Shown here piece after piece: positions 20,869-28,676 of a stretch of 64,000 nt of DNA. The stretch is from Paucilactobacillus wasatchensis. GTDB taxonomy: Bacteria; Bacillota; Bacilli; Lactobacillales; Lactobacillaceae. A program made the translations under genes and the position numbers. Each line of letters begins with the position of its first letter. Within the stretch, counting starts at the first letter, position 1. The stretch covers positions 1 to 64,000 of the forward strand of contig NZ_AWTT01000003.1 of assembly GCF_000876205.1 (NCBI RefSeq), in the 5' to 3' direction. Below the pieces are notes generated by a model, which was not told the DNA's origin, did not search any database, and saw only the letters and a list, made by a program, of their open reading frames with translations.

Positions 20869-21286
20869 CACCTTTAGATGTGGTTGTTCACACTTTTACT
20901 TAGACGTGTTCTCAACCACAAAAGTCTGCATATAACCATAAAACAGACAACATGATTCAAAATGCGAATCATATTGTCTGTTTTACCGTTATATTCCGAC
21001 TTTTACCCGTGGTTGTTCACACTTTTGCTTAGATGTGTTCTCAACCACAAAAGTCTGCATATAACCATAAAACAGACAACATGCTTCAAAATGCGAATCA
21101 TATTGTCTGTTTTACCGTTATATTCCGACTTTTACCCGTGGTTGTTCACACTTTTGCTTAGACGTGTTCCCAATCACAAGAACTTCCGTATAACCATAAA
21201 AATAGCAACATGATTCATAATTCGAATCATATTACTATTTTTACCGTTATACTCCAGTTCTTACCCGTGGTTGTTCACACTTTTGC
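20869..21286. repeat. Palindromic module array E (one right half, three full modules)
   Basis: A right-half remnant is at 20869-20897, then full modules at about 20902-21026, 21032-21155 and 21161-21286, period 129. Stems in the second copy: CAACCAC with GTGGTTG, AAAAGTC (21049-21055) with GACTTTT (21127-21133), TATAAC with GTTATA. In the third copy the second stem is AAGAACT (21178-21184) with AGTTCTT (21256-21262). That is four double changes in seven pairs, all keeping pairing. The inner arm also changes in concert. The array ends three bases before the -35 of the cys leader promoter. Confidence 0.92.
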
Positions 21287-21288
21287 TA

Positions 21289-21317
21289 TTGACATCTCTA
21301 AGTAAATTAGGTATTCT
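21289..21317 (+). promoter_or_regulatory. Promoter of the cysK leader
   Basis: TTGACA at 21289-21294 and TATTCT at 21312-21317 with a 17-base spacer, directly after the last palindromic module. Confidence 0.8.
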
Positions 21318-21348
21318 TAACTCAATCAAATTGGAGGTTTTAGTTGAA

Positions 21349-21426
21349 ATGATTTTAGCACGCACATATGCCAATGTATGTTGCTGTGGATCGCGTCTTA
21401 TGCGACCCACTAGTTGGTGTGCCTAA
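21349..21426 (+). CDS. Cysteine-rich leader peptide of the cysK operon
   Basis: This 25-codon ORF has GGAGG at 21333-21337, an ATG at 21349 and a TAA at 21424-21426. The middle reads YANVCCCGSR, with three consecutive Cys codons TGT TGC TGT at 21379-21387, and a fourth Cys codon is next to the end (WCA). Three adjacent codons for the least used amino acid, placed before a cysteine biosynthesis operon and a terminator, are the hallmark of a starvation-sensing leader. The ORF is too short for routine annotation. The peptide itself probably has no function. Confidence 0.75.
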   Translation: MILARTYANVCCCGSRLMRPTSWCA

Positions 21427-21507
21427 AATTAATTAAACTTTGGCCACAATTAAATCGGGATAAATCGCAAAAGGCGCAGATTCTAAAAAGGAATCTGGGC
21501 CTTTTTG
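21418..21507 (+). terminator. Attenuator terminator with candidate antiterminator before cysK
   Basis: The terminator pairs AAAAGGC (21469-21475) and CAGATTC (21477-21483) with GAATCTG (21491-21497) and GCCTTTT (21499-21505), with one G-G mismatch and a T-rich tail. TGTGCCT at 21418-21424, over the last Cys codon and stop of the leader peptide, can pair with AGGCGCA at 21472-21478 and would break the terminator. A ribosome that finishes the leader hides TGTGCCT, whereas one stalled on the Cys codons leaves it free. No T-box or SAM motif is present. Confidence 0.7.
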
Positions 21508-21531
21508 TTTACCCACGAAAGGATGAATGTG

Positions 21532-22443
21532 ATGTTAGTAAATAATGTGTATGAACTAATTGGACAGACACCGTTGTTAAAATTAAATGTGCCTACTCCC
21601 AATCAAAGTCAAATCTACGCCAAACTAGAAATGAATAATCCAGGTGGTAGCGTCAAGGACCGTCTTGGAATGGCGTTAATTGAACGAGGAATTGAGATTG
21701 GCGCAATTAAAAAGCAAACGACCATCATTGAACCAACTGCAGGTAATACAGGCATTGGGCTGGCGCTGGCAGCTCAAAAATATCATTTACCAGTTAAATT
21801 GGTTGTACCAGAAAAATTTAGTTTTGAAAAGCAAACCTTGATGCGAGCGCTAGGAGCAGAAATTATTAACACCCCATCAGAACAGGGGATTAAAGGAGCA
21901 ATTGCAACAGCAAAAGAGTTAGCTGCTGGCATTGAAAATTCGTATGTTCCGCTCCAATTTGAAAATTCAGCTAATCCAGCGGTATATCAACGAACACTGG
22001 GACCTGAAATCCTGGCAGATTTACATAATCAACGCATTGATGCTTTCGTAGCTGGTGCCGGTAGCGGAGGCACGTTTGTTGGGACTGCCAAAGCGTTGGA
22101 GGCAGCCTATCCGCAAATCAGTAAAGTCGTAGTTGAACCAGAGGGCTCAATTTTGAATGGCGGTCAGCCTCACGCACATAAAACGGAGGGGATTGGCGTT
22201 GAATTTATTCCACCATTTTTTGATGATTTGACAATTACAGCAATTAAAACGATTAGCGACGACGATGCATTTCATTATGTTAAGTGGTTGGCAAAAAATG
22301 AGGGCTTATTTGTTGGTAGTTCCAGTGGCTCAGCCTTAGCTGCTAGCATTCAGTTAGCAGCAAACTTACCAGCAAAATCGACGATTGTTACTATTTTTCC
22401 AGATTCAAGTGAACGATATCTCAGTGAAGGAATTTATGACTAA
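21532..22443 (+). CDS. cysK: Cysteine synthase / O-acetylserine thiol-lyase family (CysK)
   Basis: This 303-residue fold-type II PLP enzyme has the PLP lysine in [11 protein letters not shown] near residue 42, the substrate loop [10 protein letters not shown] near 72 and the phosphate loop GAGSGGT near 176. It makes cysteine from O-acetylserine and sulfide, or acts as cystathionine beta-synthase, as some lactobacillus homologues do. The ATG at 21532 is nine bases after GAAAGGA; an ATG at 21523 would overlap that site. First gene of cysK-ctl-cysE, under the Cys leader. Confidence 0.92.
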   Translation: MLVNNVYELIGQTPLLKLNVPTPNQSQIYAKLEMNNPGGSVKDRLGMALIERGIEIGAIKKQTTIIEPTAGNTGIGLALAAQKYHLPVKLVVPEKFSFEKQTLMRALGAEIINTPSEQGIKGAIATAKELAAGIENSYVPLQFENSANPAVYQRTLGPEILADLHNQRIDAFVAGAGSGGTFVGTAKALEAAYPQISKVVVEPEGSILNGGQPHAHKTEGIGVEFIPPFFDDLTITAIKTISDDDAFHYVKWLAKNEGLFVGSSSGSALAASIQLAANLPAKSTIVTIFPDSSERYLSEGIYD

Positions 22444-22458
22444 TAGGAGGAAACAATA

Positions 22459-23598
22459 ATGAAATTCAATACAAAATTAATCCATGCAGGCATTAGCGAA
22501 GATCAAACTACCGGGGCCGTTTCAATCCCCATTTACCGAGCTTCAACCTTTCATCAAAAGCGGGTTGGTGGCCAGCCACAATGGGAATATTCACGTAGTG
22601 GCAACCCCACTCGAGCAGCGGTTGAAAAATTAATTGCTGATTTAGAAGAAGGAACAGCTGGCTTCGCCTTTTCGTCCGGCTCAGCTGCGATTCACGCTGT
22701 GTTATCAGCTTTTTCAGCAGGTGATCACATTATTGTTGGCAACGACGTTTATGGTGGAACATTCCGCTTGATTAACCAAGTGCTAAAACGATTTGGCCTC
22801 ACTTTCACCACTGTTGACATGCAAGATTTAGAACAGGTTGAGCAGGCAATTAATGAACATACCGTTGCAATTTATTTTGAAACACCCACTAATCCACTAT
22901 TAAAAATTACAGATATCAAAACCGTCACGACATTGGCAAAAGCTCATAATATTAAGACAATTGTGGATAATACATTTGCTACGCCGTACAATCAAACGCC
23001 ACTCACCCTGGGTGCTGATGTTGTGGTGCATTCAGCTACCAAGTATTTGGGTGGTCACAGTGATTTAGTTGCTGGCCTTGCAGTGACTAATGATGAAGAA
23101 CTGGCTCAACAAATTGGCTTCTTACAAAATTCAATTGGAGCTGTGCTGGGACCTGATGATAGCTGGTTATTACAACGCGGGATTAAAACGTTGGGTGCAC
23201 GGATGCGGGTCCATCATGAAAATACCGCTGCGATTGTTGATTTATTAAAACAAGATTCACATGTTGCTAAGGTTTATTATCCTGGCGATCCAGATTTTTC
23301 TGGTTATGATGTTGCTAAGAAACAGATGACTCATTTTGGCGCCATGATTTCATTTGAATTGCAGGATGGTTTAGATCCAAAGCAATTTGTTGAGCAATTA
23401 CACTTTATTGATTTAGCAGAGAGTCTCGGTGGTATCGAAAGTTTAATTGAAATTCCAGCAGTGATGACACACGGTTCTATTCCACGAGATGTTCGGTTGG
23501 CTAGTGGGATTAAAGATGAACTCATCCGTCTGTCAGTTGGAATTGAGGATGAAGAAGATTTGGTTGAAGATGTGCAACAAAGTTTGAACCAACTTTAG
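22459..23598 (+). CDS. ctl: Cystathionine gamma-lyase/synthase (Ctl)
   Basis: The 379-residue fold-type I PLP enzyme belongs to the Cys/Met metabolism family. SRSGNPTR near residue 47 and the PLP lysine in HSATKYLGGHSD near residue 194 are clear. In lactobacilli the protein next to cysK and cysE acts mainly as cystathionine lyase, converting methionine-derived sulfur to cysteine; gamma-synthase activity is also possible. It follows cysK by 15 bases with AGGAGGA before the ATG. Confidence 0.92.
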   Translation: MKFNTKLIHAGISEDQTTGAVSIPIYRASTFHQKRVGGQPQWEYSRSGNPTRAAVEKLIADLEEGTAGFAFSSGSAAIHAVLSAFSAGDHIIVGNDVYGGTFRLINQVLKRFGLTFTTVDMQDLEQVEQAINEHTVAIYFETPTNPLLKITDIKTVTTLAKAHNIKTIVDNTFATPYNQTPLTLGADVVVHSATKYLGGHSDLVAGLAVTNDEELAQQIGFLQNSIGAVLGPDDSWLLQRGIKTLGARMRVHHENTAAIVDLLKQDSHVAKVYYPGDPDFSGYDVAKKQMTHFGAMISFELQDGLDPKQFVEQLHFIDLAESLGGIESLIEIPAVMTHGSIPRDVRLASGIKDELIRLSVGIEDEEDLVEDVQQSLNQL

Positions 23599-23632
23599 TA
23601 AGTTGCTTTGGTGCCTTAAAGGGTTAAGATAA

Positions 23633-24163
23633 ATGTTTTCTGCTGCTAAATATATTTTTAACAATGATCCGGCTGCAAAGAGTGTTTGGGAAGTTATCTT
23701 CACTTACTCAGGTTTTCATGCGCTAGGATTTTACCGTGTCAGTCACCGATTATATCGCGCCAAACGCTATTTTTTAGCTGCTCTGATAGCCCACTGGGGT
23801 AAACAAATTACGAAAGTTGAGATTCATCCAGGGGCTAAAATCGGACAACATTGTTTTATCGATCATGGTACGGGGGTGGTGATTGGCGAAACAGCGATAA
23901 TTGGTGATTTTGTGACGATTTTGCACGGTGTCACGTTAGGCTCGCGCTATAATGGCGATGGGCCTCGCCACCCGCACGTTGCCGATCATGTTTTAATTGG
24001 TGCTAATGCACTTTTATTGGGAGCAATTAAAATTGGTGCGCATGCCAAAGTCGGGGCTGGTAGTGTGGTCCTAGACAATGTACCACGCTATGCGACGGTG
24101 GTTGGTAATCCTGGTAGAATTGTGGCGCAACAAGTTAAGTTAGCAGTAAGAAGCTCGCTTTAG
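23633..24163 (+). CDS. cysE: Serine O-acetyltransferase
   Basis: The 176-residue enzyme makes O-acetylserine, the CysK substrate. It has a short helical N terminus and a left-handed beta helix of hexapeptide repeats, with the catalytic DHGTGVVIGET near residue 78 and HGVTLG near 102. It is shorter than the 270-residue enterobacterial form, as usual in Gram-positives. It ends the cysK-ctl-cysE operon. TAAAGGGTTAAG, with weak Shine-Dalgarno character, precedes the ATG. Confidence 0.94.
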   Translation: MFSAAKYIFNNDPAAKSVWEVIFTYSGFHALGFYRVSHRLYRAKRYFLAALIAHWGKQITKVEIHPGAKIGQHCFIDHGTGVVIGETAIIGDFVTILHGVTLGSRYNGDGPRHPHVADHVLIGANALLLGAIKIGAHAKVGAGSVVLDNVPRYATVVGNPGRIVAQQVKLAVRSSL

Positions 24164-24165
24164 TC

Positions 24166-24195
24166 TTGGCGAAAATTACGGTTCACATGTATAAT
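24166..24195 (+). promoter_or_regulatory. Promoter of the alpha/beta hydrolase gene
   Basis: TTGGCG at 24166-24171 and TATAAT at 24190-24195 with an 18-base spacer; TG precedes the -10. Confidence 0.7.
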
Positions 24196-24226
24196 AATGC
24201 CTGAATTGATTAGGGAGTGAGCGGTG

Positions 24227-25162
24227 ATGAAACAAATAACAAAAAGACAACTGAAATTAATGCGTCGAGCCACGGAATTAGTCGGGTTTAGCGTGCTGGC
24301 CAGTTCAGCGATGGTATATAAAATGGCCACTGGGTTTAGTGACAAGCAAAAAATGAATGGTCAACAAGCGGCCATTCAACAAAACCACGAGAGCGATAAT
24401 GACTGGTATCAGAATTTGCCTGAAGAGCAGTGGCAAATTACGACTGAGGATGGACTTCATTTAGTTGCTAGTTATGTGCACAATCCTGCTGCTAATGGCA
24501 AGGTGGTCATTTTAGCACACGGACTTCATCATTCGCGTGAACAGGTACGCCCGTATGCACGTCTGTTTTGTCAGTTAGGCTATAGCTTATTGATGCCGGA
24601 TGCAAGGGCCCATGGGTTAAGCGAAGGTAACGTCATTGGGCTGGGGTGGTTAGACCGCAGTGATTATCTGGGCTGGATTGATGAATTAATTCGGCGGCGT
24701 GGGGCAACCATTAAAATAGTTTTATTTGGCATCAGCATGGGTGCTACTACGGTCATGGCAGTCAGCGGTGAGCAACTGCCAACTAATGTCGCTGCAATCA
24801 TTGAAGACAGCGGCTATAGTAATGTGTATGTGGAGGGAAAATACCGCTTAGGTCATAAATATCATTTTCCGACAGTGCCGATGGTTTCGATTGCCAGTCG
24901 AATCTCTAAATTACGCGACGGGTATGCATTTGAAGATGGTGATATTATTCGTCAAGTGCAGCACAATCATTTACCAATTTTGATGATTCATGGCGCCCGG
25001 GATCAAACTGTGCCTGTCAAAAATGTCTTTCAACTGTACCATGAAGCTAATCAGCCCAAGAAGTTGTACGTTGAACCAGAGGCGGGGCATATTGAAACAA
25101 TTTATGTTAATCCAACAAAGTATCGCAACGTAGTCACTGAATTTTTGGCTCAGATAAATTGA
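24227..25162 (+). CDS. Alpha/beta hydrolase, membrane anchored
   Basis: This 311-residue protein has a hydrophobic segment near residues 15-28 that may anchor it in the membrane, then an alpha/beta hydrolase domain. The nucleophile elbow is GISMGAT near residue 167, the oxyanion region is LAHGLHHS near 94, and the C-terminal His is in PEAGHIE near residue 290. It resembles the YqkD/Bem46-like extracellular hydrolases of lactobacilli; the substrate is unknown. The ATG at 24227 follows AGGGAGTG. Confidence 0.85.
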   Translation: MKQITKRQLKLMRRATELVGFSVLASSAMVYKMATGFSDKQKMNGQQAAIQQNHESDNDWYQNLPEEQWQITTEDGLHLVASYVHNPAANGKVVILAHGLHHSREQVRPYARLFCQLGYSLLMPDARAHGLSEGNVIGLGWLDRSDYLGWIDELIRRRGATIKIVLFGISMGATTVMAVSGEQLPTNVAAIIEDSGYSNVYVEGKYRLGHKYHFPTVPMVSIASRISKLRDGYAFEDGDIIRQVQHNHLPILMIHGARDQTVPVKNVFQLYHEANQPKKLYVEPEAGHIETIYVNPTKYRNVVTEFLAQIN

Positions 25163-25171
25163 TTCTAGGGG

Positions 25172-25209
25172 GGACTTTAGCAACTTTGATTAGTTGCTGG
25201 TCCTTTTTT
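25172..25209 (+). terminator. Terminator after the alpha/beta hydrolase
   Basis: AGCAACT pairs with AGTTGCT and GGAC with GTCC, followed by TTTTTT at 25204-25209. Confidence 0.85.
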
Positions 25210-25293
25210 GTTTAGCATCAGCCATTAATAATTGTTCATTTCGACTAATTTTTGGTTGATTGTTGCCATTTTGGCTGTAGTCTAGTAAACTAC

Positions 25294-25316
25294 TAAATAG
25301 TAATTATTACAATTTA
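25294..25316. promoter_or_regulatory. Zur-like operator of the zinc ABC transporter
   Basis: This near-perfect 23-bp palindrome has the core GTAATTATTAC flanked by AAAT and ATTT arms, with one non-palindromic position on each side. It matches the Bacillus Zur box layout (AAATCGTAAT-n-ATTACGATTT), with A in place of the C/G pair. TTGGCT at 25271-25276 and the TAAATA at 25294-25299 form a weak promoter with a 17-base spacer, so the box covers the -10. The next gene is a zinc-type substrate-binding lipoprotein. Confidence 0.75.
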
Positions 25317-25333
25317 GGCAAAAGGAAGTTCAC

Positions 25334-26236
25334 ATGCAGCGTAAAATAAAGTTAATTCTGGTAGCTATCTGCGGTAGCTTTTTGTTAGTCCTGGGCGGCT
25401 GTCAAACACAGACCAAGCAGGCAAATCAAAAACCAATTAGAATCGTTAGCAGTATCGATTTTTATGGCGATGTTGCTAAACAAGTGGCAGGTAAATATGG
25501 TCAGGTAAATTCTGTGATTCAAAGCTCGGCGGTTGATCCACATGATTTTGAGCCTACCACTAAAAATGCAAAAATGGTGTCAAAGGCAAATATGGTTATT
25601 CAAAACGGTGCTGGCTATGATCAGTGGATGAGCAAGCTAGTTGGCGCCAATGATAAAAAAATTATTGATTTGAGAGTTAGCGAGGATTTACTTCATATAA
25701 GCTCGGAAAGTAATGAACATGTGTGGTATAAGCCAAGCACGATGCCTAAACTAGCAACTAAATTAGCTCAGCAATTTAGCAAGTTAGATCCAAGCCATGC
25801 CACGTATTATCAAAAAAATGCTACTAAGTATCGCCAATCGTTGGCACCATTAAACAAGATAATCAGTACCTTGAAGCGCAATGTAGATCAGAAAAATAAA
25901 TTGGTCGACGTCAGCGAGCCGGTCTTTAATTACGCGCTAACTAATTTAGGTTATCAGATTAATAATGAGCACTTTGCCAAGGCAATTGAGGATGGTAACG
26001 ATCCAGCACCTGCTGACATTGCTAAAATGCAAGCAGATATTAAGCAACACAAGATTGCATTTTTAGTGGTTAACACGCAAGAAAGTGATCACGTGATTGA
26101 TAACATGATCAAGCTAGCTCGCAAACATAATGTGCCAATTTTGAAAGTAACGGAATCGTTGCCAAAGGGGTTGAACTACGAACAATGGATGGCGAAACAG
26201 TATCGACAATTAAGGAAAATCCAACAGGGGATGTAA
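25334..26236 (+). CDS. znuA: Zinc/metal ABC transporter substrate-binding lipoprotein
   Basis: The 300-residue protein has a lipoprotein signal with lipobox LGGC at about residues 20-23. The mature part is a cluster A-I metal-binding protein: SSIDFYGDVAKQV, the metal ligand motif VDPHDFEPT near residue 75, EHVWY near 134 and DVSEPVFNYA near 195. It lacks the long His-rich loop of ZnuA from Gram-negatives. The Zur-like box upstream favours zinc over manganese. The ATPase and permease follow directly. Confidence 0.9.
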   Translation: MQRKIKLILVAICGSFLLVLGGCQTQTKQANQKPIRIVSSIDFYGDVAKQVAGKYGQVNSVIQSSAVDPHDFEPTTKNAKMVSKANMVIQNGAGYDQWMSKLVGANDKKIIDLRVSEDLLHISSESNEHVWYKPSTMPKLATKLAQQFSKLDPSHATYYQKNATKYRQSLAPLNKIISTLKRNVDQKNKLVDVSEPVFNYALTNLGYQINNEHFAKAIEDGNDPAPADIAKMQADIKQHKIAFLVVNTQESDHVIDNMIKLARKHNVPILKVTESLPKGLNYEQWMAKQYRQLRKIQQGM

Positions 26237-26928
26237 TTATTAACGAAATTTTGACAATTAAACATTTGGCATTATCATATGGGGCCAAATCAGTTATTAA
26301 AGATTTGAACTTTTCACTGCAGAAGGGATCGTTTACGGTTATTTTAGGTGAGAATGGCGTTGGTAAAACAACGTTGGTGCGTTCGCTCCTAGGTCAGTTG
26401 ACACCTAAAGCAGGTTCAATTAATTTTTTTAATCAGGAACGGGATATCAAATTGGGCTATGTCCCACAATTTAGGAATCTTGATGAGGAATATCCGCTGA
26501 CCATTAGAGAATTTGTGGCGTTAAATTTATATCACGGATGGATGCCTTGGTTAAATGCGACTGAAAAAAAACGAGTTGATCGGGCAATCAAGCAGACAAA
26601 CTTAGTCGCGATTCAAGATCGGCCGTTAGGTCAAGCTTCGGGTGGTGAAAAGCAACGTGCTTATCTAGCCCAAGCACTGATTGAACATCCCAATTTATTG
26701 ATTTTAGATGAGTCAACGGCCAGCTTAGATGTCGGGATGAAGTATGAATTGCTGGCGTTGGTGGCGCAACTACAGGAGCAACAGCAATTAAGCGTGTTAT
26801 TTGTGACTCATGATTTACCGTTAGCGCGTCAGTTTGCCGATCACTTTTTATTGATGGAACATGATCGTTATCAAACGGGAACAATGGACCAATTAAAGGT
26901 GTCAAGAGTGGGGGAAGCACATGTTTAG
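26185..26928 (+). CDS. znuC: Zinc/metal ABC transporter ATP-binding protein
   Basis: The ABC ATPase has Walker A GENGVGKTT, signature ASGGEKQRAY, Walker B LLILDES and the switch His in FVTHDLPLAR. The start is uncertain. The ATG at 26185 gives 247 residues and overlaps znuA by 52 bases; the sequence similar to other ATPases begins only near residue 23, at a TTG (26251). GGGG stretches lie before both, neither at ideal distance. It overlaps the permease gene by eight bases. Confidence 0.9.
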   Translation: MDGETVSTIKENPTGDVIINEILTIKHLALSYGAKSVIKDLNFSLQKGSFTVILGENGVGKTTLVRSLLGQLTPKAGSINFFNQERDIKLGYVPQFRNLDEEYPLTIREFVALNLYHGWMPWLNATEKKRVDRAIKQTNLVAIQDRPLGQASGGEKQRAYLAQALIEHPNLLILDESTASLDVGMKYELLALVAQLQEQQQLSVLFVTHDLPLARQFADHFLLMEHDRYQTGTMDQLKVSRVGEAHV

Positions 26929-27709
26929 TTTTGATTTTATGCGGCATGCTTTTATGGCCGGGACGTTTATTGGATTAATTTGTGGCATCATTGGTGTCTT
27001 CGTCATCGCTCGGAGTATGTCCTTTTTGACCCATACTTTGTCAGAAATTGGCTTTGCGGGAGCGGCGTTTGGTGTTTTTGCCGGCTGGGCTGCCATCAAC
27101 GGTATGTTGTTATTTACCATTGTCAGTTCAGTAATTGTGGGTCAGATGAGTGTTAAAGAATCTCGCCGTGAATCGGCAATTACAGCAGTATCAGCATTAT
27201 TCATTGGTTTAGGAATTTTATTTTTATCACTATCAAATCAAAACGCTAGTTCGGCTACCAGTATTTTATTTGGGAGCGTGATTGGGATTAGCTTGGCTGA
27301 AGTCTGGCAAATTATTATGTTATCAGTTGTTGTATTGATTGTTATCTTTCTTTTTTACCGATCATTAAAGTTTGATTCATTTGATGCGGTTGGGGCACGG
27401 GTTAATGGGGTTAAATCAAATTTAATTTCAGTAATCTTTTTAGTGCTTCTTGCCTTGAGTGTCAGTGTCGCCGCTCAAATTGTTGGGTCGTTGTTAATTT
27501 TTATTTTGCTCACGCTGCCAGCGGCTAGCGCCAAGTATTATGTACATAGCGTTGCAAAAATGATGGCGTTGTCGGTTGTCTTTGCCCTTGTGGGGACTTG
27601 GTGTGGCCTCTATTTAGGTTATTTGACCAATTGGCCAGTCAGTTTTTTTATTGCTGCATTGGAAGTTTTAATATATTGTGGTGCCTTGGTGCATGCTAAA
27701 CGAGCATAG
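26921..27709 (+). CDS. znuB: Zinc/metal ABC transporter permease
   Basis: The 262-residue ABC-3 family permease has about seven to eight hydrophobic segments, with the family's FLTHTLSEIGFAG motif near residue 34 and LLIFILLTLPAA near residue 198. It forms the membrane channel for the binding protein and ATPase encoded just before it. Its start overlaps the ATPase stop by eight bases, with GGGGGAAG upstream as ribosome binding site. Confidence 0.92.
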   Translation: MFSFDFMRHAFMAGTFIGLICGIIGVFVIARSMSFLTHTLSEIGFAGAAFGVFAGWAAINGMLLFTIVSSVIVGQMSVKESRRESAITAVSALFIGLGILFLSLSNQNASSATSILFGSVIGISLAEVWQIIMLSVVVLIVIFLFYRSLKFDSFDAVGARVNGVKSNLISVIFLVLLALSVSVAAQIVGSLLIFILLTLPAASAKYYVHSVAKMMALSVVFALVGTWCGLYLGYLTNWPVSFFIAALEVLIYCGALVHAKRA

Positions 27710-27771
27710 ACTAAGGCTTTTTTATTACCTGGATTGATTTTTGAAATATTTTTGGCTGAAATGAATAAAAC

Positions 27772-27780
27772 CCGAACAAT
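27772..27780 (+). promoter_or_regulatory. PurBox-like site upstream of purR
   Basis: AAAACCCGAACAATTAT contains CCGAACAAT (27772-27780), which matches the PurBox core bound by PurR of Gram-positives. It lies 51 bases before the purR start, consistent with autoregulation. Only one clear box is visible, whereas strong PurR sites usually have two inverted boxes. Confidence 0.65.
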
Positions 27781-27830
27781 TATGTTATTATTTTTAAGGA
27801 AGAAAAAATGACGATGAAGAGGTAACGGTG

Positions 27831-28676
27831 ATGAAAGTCAAACGAAGCAACCGGGTTGTAGATATGACCAGATACCTACTTGAACGGCCACGAACGCTCA
27901 TATCTTTGAAATTTTTCGCACAGCGTTATGATTCTGCGAAGTCTTCAATTAGCGAAGATCTTGGTATCTTAAAGCAAACTTTTCAGGAGCGGGGCACGGG
28001 GATTTTAGAAACAATTCCCGGAGCAACTGGTGGTGTGCGTTTTATCCCTTACATTTTACGTGAGGAAGCACAGGAATTTATTGATAGTATTGTTGACGAG
28101 GTCAATGATGAAAGTCGACTTTTACCTGGCGGATATGTATATTTATCAGACTTACTTAGTCGACCAGATATTTTACGTCAGGTTGGCCGATTAATTGCGA
28201 CCCAGTATCTGAATCAAGATGTTAACGTAGTAATGACTGTTGCTACTAAAGGAATTCCAATTGCACAAAGCGTTGCTAACTACCTTAATGTTCCATTTGT
28301 CATTGTGCGCAATGATTCGCATATTACTGAGGGCTCCACAGTTAGTGTCAATTATGTTTCTGGTTCATCCAAACGAATTGAGAAAATGGAGTTGTCTCGT
28401 CGCAGCCTCCAACAAGGTGCTCGGGTACTAGTAGTGGATGATTTCATGAAGGGTGGCGGCACGCTGAACGGCATGGCGTCACTAATCAAAGAATTTGATG
28501 CCACTTTGATTGGAATGACGGTCTTTGCAGAAGGCGAATTTAGTGGCGATCGATTGGTTAAACAATACACGTCACTGATCAAGGTGAATGCAGTAAATCC
28601 GAACGATCAGACAATTGAAGCTCAACCTGGTAATTATTTATCAACAGTGTTTGGCACGGAAATGGGGAATAAATAA
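27831..28676 (+). CDS. purR: Purine operon repressor PurR
   Basis: The 281-residue repressor has an N-terminal winged helix (KRSNRVVDMTRYLLERP) and a phosphoribosyltransferase-like domain with the PRPP motif VLVVDDFMKGGGT near residue 201. PRPP acts as inducer by weakening DNA binding. The ATG at 27831 follows GAGGTAAC; the GTG one codon earlier is less likely. purR directly abuts glmU, and prs, whose product makes PRPP, follows after glmU. Confidence 0.95.
   Translation: MKVKRSNRVVDMTRYLLERPRTLISLKFFAQRYDSAKSSISEDLGILKQTFQERGTGILETIPGATGGVRFIPYILREEAQEFIDSIVDEVNDESRLLPGGYVYLSDLLSRPDILRQVGRLIATQYLNQDVNVVMTVATKGIPIAQSVANYLNVPFVIVRNDSHITEGSTVSVNYVSGSSKRIEKMELSRRSLQQGARVLVVDDFMKGGGTLNGMASLIKEFDATLIGMTVFAEGEFSGDRLVKQYTSLIKVNAVNPNDQTIEAQPGNYLSTVFGTEMGNK

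Noticed and set aside
20962-21213. 83-residue ORF within array E
   Set aside because: It is a repeat-derived frame with duplicated peptide segments and no start signals.
21349-21507. T-box or SAM riboswitch before cysK
   Set aside because: There is no AGGTGGNACCGCG sequence or SAM-box core; a leader peptide with Cys codons explains the region better.
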